A stretch of 11,299 nucleotides of DNA from contig CAKRAT010000063.1 of the NCBI GenBank assembly GCA_934295165.1, positions 1 to 11,299 on the forward strand, given 5' to 3'. The position numbers were made by a program, and so were the translations under genes. Below the pieces are notes generated by a model. It searched no databases and had not been told where the DNA came from. It saw only the letters and a list, made by a program, of their open reading frames with translations. Positions 1 to 6,673 of this stretch are shown here, piece after piece. Source of the DNA: an uncultured Dorea sp. GTDB lineage: Bacteria > Bacillota > Clostridia > Lachnospirales > Lachnospiraceae. Numbering within the stretch: the stretch's first letter is position 1; each line of letters starts with the position of its first letter.

Positions 1-729
1 TACGAAGAATTAACACCTCTTTTACAGAGTATCGACAAGCAGAATAAAGAAAAAGATGCGGTTGCCAATATGAGAAAGGAGTTCTCGGCAAATGTATCTC
101 ATGAATTAAAGACACCGCTTACATCGATTTCCGGTTATGCAGAGATCATGAAAAGTGGTCTTGTAAAGCCGGAAGATATGAAAGGCTTTGCGGAAAGAAT
201 CTATAATGAAGCAAGGCGCCTGATCACTCTGGTAGAAGATATCATCAAGTTATCCAAACTGGATGAGGGAAATGTAGAGCTGGAAAAAGAAGAAGTAGAC
301 CTTTATAAGCTGACAAGAGAGATACTGACCAGACTTTCGCCACAGGCAGCGAAGAGAAAAGTACATGTAGAGGTGACGGGAGAGTCGGTAGAATATGTGG
401 GAATCCGGCAGATCCTGGATGAGATGATCTACAATATCTGTGAGAATGCAATCAAGTATAACAAAGAAGGCGGGAAGTTAACCGTCTGGGTAGGCAATAC
501 CCTGCAGGGCAAGAAGGTCTGTGTCACAGATACTGGAATCGGAATCCCGGAAAATGAGACGGACCGCATCTTCGAACGTTTCTATCGTGTAGATAAAAGC
601 CATTCCAAAGAAACCGGCGGAACCGGTCTTGGACTGTCAATCGTGAAGCATGGAGCAATGCTTCACGGAGCAAAGATTCATGTGGACAGTAAACTGGGTG
701 AGGGAACGAAGATAGAACTCATATTTTGA
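1..729 (+). CDS. Sensor histidine kinase, C-terminal part (5' end outside window)
   Basis: The reading frame is open from the first base, so the N-terminal sensor and membrane part lies outside the window; 242 residues are visible. The order is that of a class I (PhoR/VanS-like) histidine kinase. An H-box SHELKTPLTS has its phospho-acceptor His at visible residue 34 (codon 100-102). A DHp helical pair follows, then the catalytic ATPase domain with N-box NICENAIKYN (about 146-154), G1 box DTGIGIP (177-183), F-box FERFYRVDKS and G2 box GTGLGLS (207-213). All key residues are present, so this end looks functional. It should autophosphorylate at the membrane and pass phosphate to a response regulator, probably encoded just upstream outside the window. 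The signal sensed cannot be read here. The gene ends 137 bases before the next start, with no terminator between. Confidence 0.95.
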   Translation, partial: YEELTPLLQSIDKQNKEKDAVANMRKEFSANVSHELKTPLTSISGYAEIMKSGLVKPEDMKGFAERIYNEARRLITLVEDIIKLSKLDEGNVELEKEEVDLYKLTREILTRLSPQAAKRKVHVEVTGESVEYVGIRQILDEMIYNICENAIKYNKEGGKLTVWVGNTLQGKKVCVTDTGIGIPENETDRIFERFYRVDKSHSKETGGTGLGLSIVKHGAMLHGAKIHVDSKLGEGTKIELIF

Positions 730-850
730 AGAACCATATAATACGAGAAGAACAGGAGCAGGAAAAATATAGAAATTTTTTAAGAAATTTTAAGATTTAT
801 TTGCGTATCTCTTTAAGAAATCAAGCCTACAATAACTCCATAAAGAAGTT

Positions 851-857
851 GAGGAGG
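851..857 (+). promoter_or_regulatory. Ribosome binding site deciding the YfhO-family start
   Basis: GAGGAGG sits 9 bases before GTG 867. No comparable site precedes the upstream in-frame TTG at 726, so this site sets the start of the membrane protein. Confidence 0.75.
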
Positions 858-866
858 CTTATAATT

Positions 867-3494
867 GTGAAAAAGATCAATAAGACTTATATACCATATC
901 TGATACTTGCCGGATGCGCTGTTTTCTTTTGCTGGTGGTTCGTAGGAAGACATGGAATCTTTGGAGCAAAGGTAGACTGGTTCAGCCAGCATAGTGTGCT
1001 GCCGGATTATTTCCGGCAGCAGTTTTATGCAACGGGAAAGATATTTCCTGAATTTGCGATGAATCTGGGCGGCGGGCAGAATGTATATCATTTTGCATAT
1101 TACGGATTGTATAGTCCGGTAATTCTGCCTTCCTATCTCCTGCCGTTTGTAAAGATGGAAGATTACATAATGGCAGTCAGTGTTACAGGACTTGTGATAT
1201 CTGTAATGCTTTTTTACCGGTGGATAGAAAGCTGTAAGATAAAAAAAGAGATCTGTTTTATGGTATCCCTGATGTTTCTGATGGCAGGACCGGTGATCGG
1301 ACAATACAGTGGACAGATTATGTTCGTAGATTATATGCCGTTTTTATGTCTTGCATTGATGGGAGTGGACAGATATTTTGAAAAAGAAAAAAGTGGATTG
1401 TTTGTACTCAGCGTATTTCTGATGATCATGACCAGCTTTTACTTCAGTATAGGTGGAATGCTTGCGCTGGTTCTTTATGGAATGCACAGGTATTTTCAGA
1501 AAAAAGAGGGAGATAAGATCCGATGGCAGACATTTTTGGAAGACGGAATGGCTTTCGGGTGCCGGATGCTTCTGGCAGTATTGATGAGCGGATGTTTTCT
1601 GGTACCGACGGCTCTGGCACTGACAGGAAGAAAAAATCAGGGGCACAGTATATCACTTGGCTCACTTTTTATGCCGGAAGTACAGGTAGAGCGGTTTGTT
1701 TACAGTATATACGGAATCGGGCTTACAACACTTGTGGTTACAATATTGCTTACAGGACTTCTCTATAAGAAATTATATGAAAAGGTTCTGACATATGGAT
1801 GTGTAATTGTGTTTGTACTTCCGGTATTTGCATATTTGCTGAACGGAGGATTATATATCCGTGATAAGGTATTTATTCCATTTCTCCCGTTATTGTGTTA
1901 TCTGACTGCCATTTATCTGGAAAAATGCAGGAATGGGGAACTGACACTGGCAGCAGGCGGAATACCATATCTCATTACAACCGGATTTGTATATGCAGAA
2001 AGGAACAGATTTACAAAAGAATGGATCTGGAGGGCATTACTTACAGAATGTATAGTGTTCATGTTGTGTTTTATTCTGTATTATCTGTTACATGTGTATA
2101 AAAAGAGTGTAAATGCATGGATGTTTCTGATATTGCCGTCAGTTGTCTGTCTGGCGGTTACGATGAATCTATATTATGAGAATAAACCGAAGCGGTATGT
2201 AAGTGAACATATGTATGAGAAGGTGACCAGAAAAGAGAATGAGCAGGCTGTAAAGGAAGTATTAAACGGGGATTCTGGCTATTACCGTATGGAACAGGTT
2301 GGTAATGAGGATGAAAATGCGGCTGATCTGAACCGTATCTGGAATATTGGACAGAATATTACTTCGATTTATTCGTCAGCATACAATCTGGAGTATCAGA
2401 TGTTCCGGCAGAAGACATTCGGAATTGAAGAACCATTCCGGAATACACTGATGCAGTCTGTATCGAAGAATCTGGTATTCAGCCGGCTGATGGGAGTGCG
2501 GTATATCATATCGGATTTCAATGTGCCAGGATATACGTTCGTTAAAAAATGTGGAAAGAATGAAATATATCGGAATAAAGATGCGGCACCGATCATGTAT
2601 GCAACAGACAAGGTGATGCCGGAAGCGGAATATAAAAAGCTTGCTTATCCATATAATCAGACATCGCTTCTGGAATATGCGGTCGTGGGAGAAAATACAG
2701 GCTCAGCGGATCAGAATAAAATGACAGGTTACGAGCCGGTGACACTGAAAGCCGTTGGAAAAGACGAAGAAAAGAACCGGGCATGGCTTGAGAAAACAGA
2801 AGACGGCTGGAAGGTTCATGCAAAAAAGAACCGAAAGACGATATTTTCCATTTCACAGATAACAAAACAGCAGAACGGAGAGGATGGCACGACAGTAAGA
2901 CCGGGAAGCGTACAGACGGAAACACAGAAAGATCAGGTTCTTTTTCTGAGATTCCGGGTAGATAATCAGCATCCGGATAAGGATGTAGAAGTTATGGTAA
3001 ACGGAATCCGCAACAAACTGAGTGCCAGAAATCATATCTATTATAATGGGAATAAAACATTCACATATGCAGTGCCGTTAAAAAACGGAGCAGACAGAAT
3101 CTTTATCACATTTGGAAAGGGAAAATATAAATTAACACAGGTACAGGCATATACTGGCAGCCTGCCGGAACGCTCAAAAGAGTTGTATCAGCCGGAACTT
3201 CAGATAGATAAAAAGAAGACCGGTGACAACCATATACAGGGAACTATCCGGGTGAAGAATCGTGGCTGGTTTATTACATCTATTCCGTATGATAAGCATT
3301 TTGAAATATATATTGATGGAAAGAGAATGAAGATACAGAAGGTAAATACAGCTTTTCTTGGCTGTAAGATAGAAAAAGGAAAGCATGAAGTGAAGCTGAT
3401 TTACCATGCACCCGGATTACCGGCCGGAAAAATCCTCTCTCTGATAGGAATAGCCGGATTCCTGTTTCTGACTGCCGGAGAAAAAAGAAAATAG
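867..3494 (+). CDS. YfhO-family multi-pass membrane protein (GT-C glycosyltransferase-like)
   Basis: This 875-residue protein has an N-terminal membrane segment (about residues 7-27) and then the YfhO-like luminal start, with the acidic KVDWFSQH motif (Asp37) and a GGGQN...YYGLYSP region. Many hydrophobic segments follow to about residue 450. After that comes a long soluble part with YYRMEQV and an asparagine-rich stretch. The end carries the typical GWFITSIPYDKHF / IDGK / NTAFLGC motifs and one last membrane helix. Known members of this family are putative GT-C glycosyltransferases that decorate cell-wall polymers or glycolipids on the outer face; the substrate here is unknown. I chose the GTG at 867 because GAGGAGG (851-857) lies 9 bases upstream and the hydrophobic N-terminus follows at once. 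A longer reading from TTG 726 would overlap the kinase stop codon and add a charged, non-family extension. Confidence 0.85.
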   Translation: MKKINKTYIPYLILAGCAVFFCWWFVGRHGIFGAKVDWFSQHSVLPDYFRQQFYATGKIFPEFAMNLGGGQNVYHFAYYGLYSPVILPSYLLPFVKMEDYIMAVSVTGLVISVMLFYRWIESCKIKKEICFMVSLMFLMAGPVIGQYSGQIMFVDYMPFLCLALMGVDRYFEKEKSGLFVLSVFLMIMTSFYFSIGGMLALVLYGMHRYFQKKEGDKIRWQTFLEDGMAFGCRMLLAVLMSGCFLVPTALALTGRKNQGHSISLGSLFMPEVQVERFVYSIYGIGLTTLVVTILLTGLLYKKLYEKVLTYGCVIVFVLPVFAYLLNGGLYIRDKVFIPFLPLLCYLTAIYLEKCRNGELTLAAGGIPYLITTGFVYAERNRFTKEWIWRALLTECIVFMLCFILYYLLHVYKKSVNAWMFLILPSVVCLAVTMNLYYENKPKRYVSEHMYEKVTRKENEQAVKEVLNGDSGYYRMEQVGNEDENAADLNRIWNIGQNITSIYSSAYNLEYQMFRQKTFGIEEPFRNTLMQSVSKNLVFSRLMGVRYIISDFNVPGYTFVKKCGKNEIYRNKDAAPIMYATDKVMPEAEYKKLAYPYNQTSLLEYAVVGENTGSADQNKMTGYEPVTLKAVGKDEEKNRAWLEKTEDGWKVHAKKNRKTIFSISQITKQQNGEDGTTVRPGSVQTETQKDQVLFLRFRVDNQHPDKDVEVMVNGIRNKLSARNHIYYNGNKTFTYAVPLKNGADRIFITFGKGKYKLTQVQAYTGSLPERSKELYQPELQIDKKKTGDNHIQGTIRVKNRGWFITSIPYDKHFEIYIDGKRMKIQKVNTAFLGCKIEKGKHEVKLIYHAPGLPAGKILSLIGIAGFLFLTAGEKRK

Positions 3495-3543
3495 CATAAG
3501 GTACCCAAAAGAAGCGGACTGCAGTTTTTTTACAGGTGCATAA

Positions 3544-3693
3544 CATTTATATACAGCAGGGGTGTCCAAGAACCAGGGACTGGTGAAGACACTGGAAGAG
3601 AAGCTGGGTACAACTTTGGTGATCAGCGATAAGGCACAGCTTTGCGGAGCACTGGGAGCTACGTTATTTGCCAAGGATATGGTTACGGAGTAA
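3544..3693 (+). pseudogene. Relic of the C-terminus of a 2-hydroxyacyl-CoA dehydratase activase (BadF/HgdC family)
   Basis: Read in the frame ending at TAA 3691-3693, this stretch encodes YTAGVSKNQGLVKTLEEKLG followed by ISDKAQLCGALGATLFA. This is the end of the BadF/BadG/BcrA/HgdC ATPase family, whose intact members are about 260 residues and carry TGGV(A/S)KN and P-Q-x-x-GALGAA-type motifs there. The family is an iron-sulfur ATPase that activates 2-hydroxyacyl-CoA dehydratases. Only about 49 codons remain. The frame is closed by TAA at 3541 just upstream, there is no start codon or ribosome binding site, and the nucleotide-binding core is absent. It is therefore a broken remnant; an intact copy may exist elsewhere in the genome. 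The final 45 residues have no stop or frameshift, which suggests a fairly recent truncation. Confidence 0.75.
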
Positions 3694-3743
3694 TTGTTTT
3701 TAGCAAAATCTTAACAGTAGAAAAATAGATAGGATTGTAATTC

Positions 3744-3766
3744 TGTGATAATATAATGAATATAAT
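3744..3766 (+). promoter_or_regulatory. Candidate promoter (extended -10) for the DUF1538 gene
   Basis: The gap 3694-3817 is AT-rich. It holds TGTGATAAT (TG at 3744, -10-like GATAAT 3747-3752), overlapping a TATAAT at 3752-3757 and followed by a second TATAAT at 3761-3766. TTGTAA at 3735-3740 is the best -35-like word, but it is 20 bases from the last TATAAT. The site is therefore probable only as an extended -10 promoter. Nothing else is recognisable in this gap. Confidence 0.4.
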
Positions 3767-3817
3767 GAATAGTCAGAAAATTGTAAAATAATTAACACAG
3801 AAAGGCATGAATATTTA

Positions 3818-5362
3818 TTGAATTTATATAGGACAAAATTATTAGAGAAATTAAAAGAGTCATTGGAAGCGGTGGTACCGATCATCGCGATCGTATTGAT
3901 CTTAAGCTTTACGATCGCGCCGGTGCCGCCGGGTATTCTGATGGCTTTTATTATTGGAGCAATTCTTCTGGTGGTGGGGATGATGTTTTTCACACTGGGT
4001 GCAGAGATGTCGATGACGCCGATGGGAGAGCGGATCGGGACCCGGATCGCTCAGTCGAAAAGACTGCCGGTGATTATTGGTCTGTGCTTTATACTTGGAT
4101 TCATCATCACAATATCAGAACCGGATCTGCAGGTGCTGGCAGGCCAGGTACCGTCGGTGTCAAATATGACACTGATCCTGGCAGTTGCTGTGGGAGTCGG
4201 GATCTTTCTGGTGGCGGCTGTACTGCGTATGTTATTTTCCAAACCGCTGTCATATATGCTGCTGATCTTTTATCCAATTGTGTTTATACTGACATTTTTT
4301 GTATCAAAGGATTTTCTTGCGATTGCATTTGATTCGGGAGGAGTGACAACCGGACCTATGACGGTGCCGTTCATCATGGCACTGGGAATCGGATTCTCAG
4401 CAGTGCGTAGCGATAAGTATGCGGAGACAGACAGCTTCGGTCTGGTATCGTTGTGCTCGATCGGACCGGTGCTGGCAGTACTGCTTCTTGGCATCATCTA
4501 TCATCCACAGGGTGGCAGTTATTCCGAGACTCTGATCCCGGATGCAGAGACATCGGTAGCATTGTGGAAATTATTTGAATCGGGGATTCCACATTATATG
4601 AAAGAGATTGGCGGTTCACTGCTTCCGATTGTTCTGTTTTTTGCATTCTTTCAGGTAGTGTCACTGAAACTGAAAAAGAAGACATTGCTCAAGATTTTTG
4701 TCGGTATCCTGTATACATATATTGGTCTGGTATTATTCCTGACAGGGGTAAATGTAGGATTTATGCCGGTGGGTAATTATCTGGGACAGGTGATCGCGGG
4801 ACTTCCTTACCGCTGGGTAATCATCCCGGTCGGTATGCTGATTGGTTATTTTATCGTAAAAGCAGAGCCAGCGGTATATGTACTGATGGAGCAGGTAGAA
4901 GAACTGACATCCGGAGCGATACCGGGAAAAGCAATGGGACTCAGCCTGTCGCTTGGTGTTGCATTTTCCCTGGGACTTGCAATGATACGTGTGCTGACAG
5001 GCATCTCGGTTCTGTGGTTTCTGGTGCCGGGATATGCAGTGGCGCTGATCCTGACATTATTCGTACCGAAGATATTTACGGCGATTGCATTTGACTCGGG
5101 AGGTGTTGCGTCAGGACCGATGACGGCAACGTTCTTGCTTCCGTTTGCACAGGGGGCCTGTGAAGCGGTTGGCGGAAATGTGGTAACGGATGCATTTGGA
5201 GTAGTGGCAATGGTAGCGATGACACCGCTGATCGCGATACAGATCCTGGGCGTGGTGTATCAGTATCAGGAACGTAAGAAGGATAAAGAAGAGATGCTCA
5301 CAGAGCCGGTTAAGGTATTGCCGTTGGAGGCATATGGAGATGCGGATATTATAGAGTTGTAA
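3818..5362 (+). CDS. DUF1538 membrane protein with two repeated domains (putative transporter)
   Basis: The protein has 514 residues and is almost entirely hydrophobic segments. It is a clear internal duplication. AIAFDSGGVTTGPMT (168-182) recurs as AIAFDSGGVASGPMT (422-436), SEPDLQVL (100-107) as AEPAVYVL (349-356), and DSFGLVSLCSIGP (205-217) as DAFGVVAMVAMTP (458-470). This matches DUF1538 proteins, inner-membrane proteins of unknown substrate; two fused copies suggest a pseudo-symmetric channel or carrier. The conserved Asp-Ser-Gly-Gly and Gly-Pro-Met residues in both halves are likely functional. The start is TTG 3818 with a weak, distant AGAAAGG at 3799-3805. The ATG at 3807 is in another frame and closes after four codons. 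It is followed after 87 bases by a P-II-like gene on the same strand with no terminator between, so the two are likely one operon. Confidence 0.85.
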   Translation: MNLYRTKLLEKLKESLEAVVPIIAIVLILSFTIAPVPPGILMAFIIGAILLVVGMMFFTLGAEMSMTPMGERIGTRIAQSKRLPVIIGLCFILGFIITISEPDLQVLAGQVPSVSNMTLILAVAVGVGIFLVAAVLRMLFSKPLSYMLLIFYPIVFILTFFVSKDFLAIAFDSGGVTTGPMTVPFIMALGIGFSAVRSDKYAETDSFGLVSLCSIGPVLAVLLLGIIYHPQGGSYSETLIPDAETSVALWKLFESGIPHYMKEIGGSLLPIVLFFAFFQVVSLKLKKKTLLKIFVGILYTYIGLVLFLTGVNVGFMPVGNYLGQVIAGLPYRWVIIPVGMLIGYFIVKAEPAVYVLMEQVEELTSGAIPGKAMGLSLSLGVAFSLGLAMIRVLTGISVLWFLVPGYAVALILTLFVPKIFTAIAFDSGGVASGPMTATFLLPFAQGACEAVGGNVVTDAFGVVAMVAMTPLIAIQILGVVYQYQERKKDKEEMLTEPVKVLPLEAYGDADIIEL

Positions 5363-5437
5363 AATAAGAAAATAAGTAGATGTCAGTATCTAATATGTGA
5401 TATGAAATTTGGAAAACGGAAATGATAGAATGCGGAT

Positions 5438-5444
5438 AAGGGAG
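5438..5444 (+). promoter_or_regulatory. Ribosome binding site of the tandem P-II-like gene
   Basis: AAGGGAG ends 5 bases before ATG 5450 and supports that start. Confidence 0.65.
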
Positions 5445-5449
5445 AATCT

Positions 5450-6148
5450 ATGAGTAAGGTATATATGATGGTAACCATCACGAACAGAAACAAACGAAAA
5501 GACTTTCGGACATTTTTTAAAGAATATGGACTTCCCGTATTTCTGGAAACGACTGGAAGAGGAACTGCACAAAGCGAAGTGTTGGATTATTTTGGCCTGG
5601 AAGAATCGGAAAAGTTGTTATTTCTTGCAATTGTTACAGGAGAGACCTGGAAAAAGCTGCGCCGGGGACTGATCACGAAGATGCTGATCGATGTACCGGG
5701 GACAGGCGTATCGTTCATCGTGCCGCTTAGCAGCGTGGGTGGAAGAAAGACATTGCAGTTTCTTGTAAATGAACAGGAATTCGAAAAAGAGGAGGAGACT
5801 TCGATGAAGGATACAGATTATGAACTTCTGGTAGCGATTGCAAATCAGGGATATATCGACACGGTTATGGATGCGGCAAGAGCGGCAAAAGCCGGAGGCG
5901 GAACCGTGATTCACGCAAAAGGAACCGGGATGGAACTTGCAAAGAAATATCTAGGGGTGTCACTGGTGGAAGAAAAAGAAGTGATACTGATCGTAACGAA
6001 GAGCAGGGAAAAGAACCAGATCATGAAAGCAATCATGGAACAGACCGGTCTCAACAGCAAAGAGCGTACGATTGTGTTCTCGCTGCCGGTGACCAGTGTT
6101 GCGGGGATACGGATGTTAGAGGAAGATATTCAGGATGATTTGTTGTAA
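5450..6148 (+). CDS. P-II-like regulatory protein with two tandem ferredoxin-like domains
   Basis: The protein has 232 residues in two repeats. Repeat 1 (about 3-99) and repeat 2 (about 123-220) share a beta start (VYMMVTIT / YELLVAIA), a Gly-x-Gly-Thr element (GRGT 36-39 / GTVIHAKGTG 151-160), and a C-terminal strand and turn (FIVPLSSVGG 89-98 / FSLPVTSVAG 210-219). Repeat 2, with MDAARAAKAGGGTVIHAKGTG-type sequence, is the more canonical P-II half; repeat 1 has diverged. Known P-II proteins are about 112-residue trimers that bind adenine nucleotides and block or open a partner transporter, as GlnK does with AmtB. Because it follows the DUF1538 gene, I infer that it senses a small molecule and controls that transporter. 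Met119 is preceded by a strong Shine-Dalgarno-like sequence and could start a single-domain form. A hairpin terminator follows. Confidence 0.85.
   Translation: MSKVYMMVTITNRNKRKDFRTFFKEYGLPVFLETTGRGTAQSEVLDYFGLEESEKLLFLAIVTGETWKKLRRGLITKMLIDVPGTGVSFIVPLSSVGGRKTLQFLVNEQEFEKEEETSMKDTDYELLVAIANQGYIDTVMDAARAAKAGGGTVIHAKGTGMELAKKYLGVSLVEEKEVILIVTKSREKNQIMKAIMEQTGLNSKERTIVFSLPVTSVAGIRMLEEDIQDDLL
5791..5806 (+). promoter_or_regulatory. Possible internal translation start inside the P-II-like gene
   Basis: GGAGGAG (5791-5797) stands 6 bases before an in-frame ATG at 5804 (Met119), exactly at the linker between the two P-II-like repeats. Initiation here would give a 114-residue single-domain protein, the usual P-II length. 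The Shine-Dalgarno-like bases also encode Glu-Glu-Glu, so chance is possible. Confidence 0.45.
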
Positions 6149-6174
6149 TACATTCTGAGAAAATATGTAAAGAA

Positions 6175-6219
6175 ACGACGAATGCCACAAACCTTCCGGC
6201 CTGTGGCGTTCGTTGTCGT
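6175..6219 (+). terminator. Hairpin terminator after the DUF1538 / P-II-like operon
   Basis: ACGAC (6175-6179) pairs with GTCGT (6215-6219), and GAATGCCACA (6180-6189) pairs with TGTGGCGTTC (6202-6211), with one G-U pair and a 3-base bulge at 6212-6214. The stem starts 26 bases after the stop codon. The tail (TATAGTTATC) is only moderately U-rich, so termination may be leaky. Confidence 0.5.
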
Positions 6220-6243
6220 TATAGTTATCTAAAGGAATGAGAG

Positions 6244-6279
6244 TAAAGTGTTGCACCGGATTCCCGGTGTGCTACTTTA
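6244..6279. repeat. Imperfect inverted repeat of unknown role
   Basis: Arms 6244-6259 (TAAAGT...CACCGG) and 6264-6279 (CCGGTG...ACTTTA) form a 16-position stem with a four-base loop. Six pairs are Watson-Crick at each end; the central four positions are wobble or mismatched. No U-run follows, so it is not a usual terminator. It may be part of a structured RNA or a dispersed palindromic element. Confidence 0.55.
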
Positions 6280-6287
6280 TGAGGGGG

Positions 6288-6318
6288 AGATAGTTGAATT
6301 TGTCTCTCTCAACTATCT
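6288..6318. repeat. Perfect inverted repeat of unknown role
   Basis: AGATAGTTGA (6288-6297) is exactly complementary to TCAACTATCT (6309-6318), with an 11-base loop. GAGGGGGAG just before it could instead pair with CTCTCTC in the loop and arm, so two exclusive folds are possible. The following GTTTATTATA is weakly terminator-like. Confidence 0.6.
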
Positions 6319-6381
6319 GAGTTTATTATAAAAAACAAATATGTCTAAAGTATGTTAAATTCCTTAAAGAAATCGGAAAAA

Positions 6382-6409
6382 TCTTAAGAAGAACTTAAGA
6401 GGTTATAAA
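6382..6409 (+). promoter_or_regulatory. Direct repeat CTTAAGA x2 with downstream TATAAA, possible response-regulator site
   Basis: CTTAAGA occurs at 6383-6389 and 6394-6400, 11 bases apart (one helical turn), and TATAAA follows at 6404-6409. OmpR-family regulators often bind such 11-base-spaced direct repeats over the -35 region. No gene is obvious directly downstream apart from the toxin-antitoxin locus, so the role is uncertain. Confidence 0.3.
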
Positions 6410-6440
6410 TAATCTGAAAACGCTACAGGACTAGATGGAA

Positions 6441-6463
6441 CTATACTAATAGAATTAATATAG
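6441..6463. repeat. Inverted repeat abutting the toxin promoter -35
   Basis: CTATACTAAT (6441-6450) and ATTAATATAG (6454-6463) are complementary at 9 of 10 positions across a 3-base centre. The repeat ends exactly where the -35 element begins. It could be an operator or simply an AT-rich upstream promoter element. Confidence 0.5.
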
Positions 6464-6492
6464 TTGAGCATTTAATGACGCTGTGATATGAT
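6464..6492 (+). promoter_or_regulatory. Promoter of the type I toxin mRNA
   Basis: TTGAGC (6464-6469) and TATGAT (6487-6492) are separated by 17 bases, with an extended -10 TG at 6484-6485. Transcription should start near 6499, so the mRNA would begin at or just before GGGAAACC (6500-6507). Confidence 0.75.
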
Positions 6493-6499
6493 ACGGACA

Positions 6500-6526
6500 G
6501 GGAAACCAAAAGCAGGCGGCTACCCT
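6500..6526 (+). repeat. 5' arm of the toxin mRNA end-to-end complementarity
   Basis: GGGAAACC (6500-6507) is the exact complement of GGTTTCCC (6745-6752), and CGGCTACCCT (6517-6526) is the exact complement of AGGGTAGCCG (6730-6739). Both ends of the predicted toxin transcript can therefore pair. As a result the antisense RNA, read from the other strand, begins with nearly the same sequence as the toxin mRNA. Confidence 0.75.
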
Positions 6527-6573
6527 CCAACTTCGGAGGGATAAAAACACCCTCCAGACGAAAGAAAGGAGGG
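6523..6573 (+). promoter_or_regulatory. Shine-Dalgarno-sequestering double hairpin in the toxin leader
   Basis: Four blocks alternate: CCCTCC (6523-6528), GGAGGG (6535-6540), CCCTCC (6550-6555), and GGAGGG (6568-6573), which is the toxin Shine-Dalgarno. Pairing 1-2 and 3-4 hides the ribosome binding site. Pairing 2-3 frees it. Block 1 overlaps the 5' arm that pairs with the mRNA 3' end, so the two interactions compete. Confidence 0.65.
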
Positions 6574-6580
6574 CGATGCG

Positions 6581-6673
6581 ATGGTTACATATTCTGACAT
6601 GATTCAGTTTTGTATATTCATTGTTGCCCTTGTAGGTCTTTGTTATGAGATTTTCAAGGGAAAACGAAGATAG
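6581..6673 (+). CDS. Small hydrophobic peptide, type I toxin (putative holin-like toxin / TxpA-BsrG-like)
   Basis: This 30-codon gene starts at ATG 6581, 7 bases after AAAGGAGGG (6565-6573). The peptide begins MVTYSDMIQF, has one membrane segment (about residues 8-22, FCIFIVALVGLCYEIF) and ends in a basic KGKRR. This is the layout of Firmicutes holin-like type I toxins: a T-Y-x-x-(L/M)-I start as in TxpA and BsrG, one helix, and a charged tail. Such peptides act at the cell membrane when overproduced and are silenced by an antisense RNA. Here the toxin has its own promoter (6464-6492), an RBS-hiding leader hairpin, and a convergent promoter (6765-6793) for an RNA covering its 3' end. It is too short for usual gene finders. 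The toxin assignment rests on both peptide and locus layout; toxicity itself is inferred. Confidence 0.8.
   Translation: MVTYSDMIQFCIFIVALVGLCYEIFKGKRR

Noticed and set aside
726..866. 47-residue N-terminal extension of the YfhO-family protein from TTG 726
   Set aside because: It overlaps the kinase stop codon, is charged and unlike the family start, and has no ribosome binding site; GTG 867 has GAGGAGG.
3495..3540. Terminator after the YfhO-family gene
   Set aside because: A seven-T run is present at about 3525-3531, but the preceding bases form only a short CTGCAG palindrome, not a convincing stem.
6576..6602. Alternative short ORF from ATG 6576 in the toxin leader
   Set aside because: It is only 2 bases from the Shine-Dalgarno, in another frame, and closes after 8 codons.
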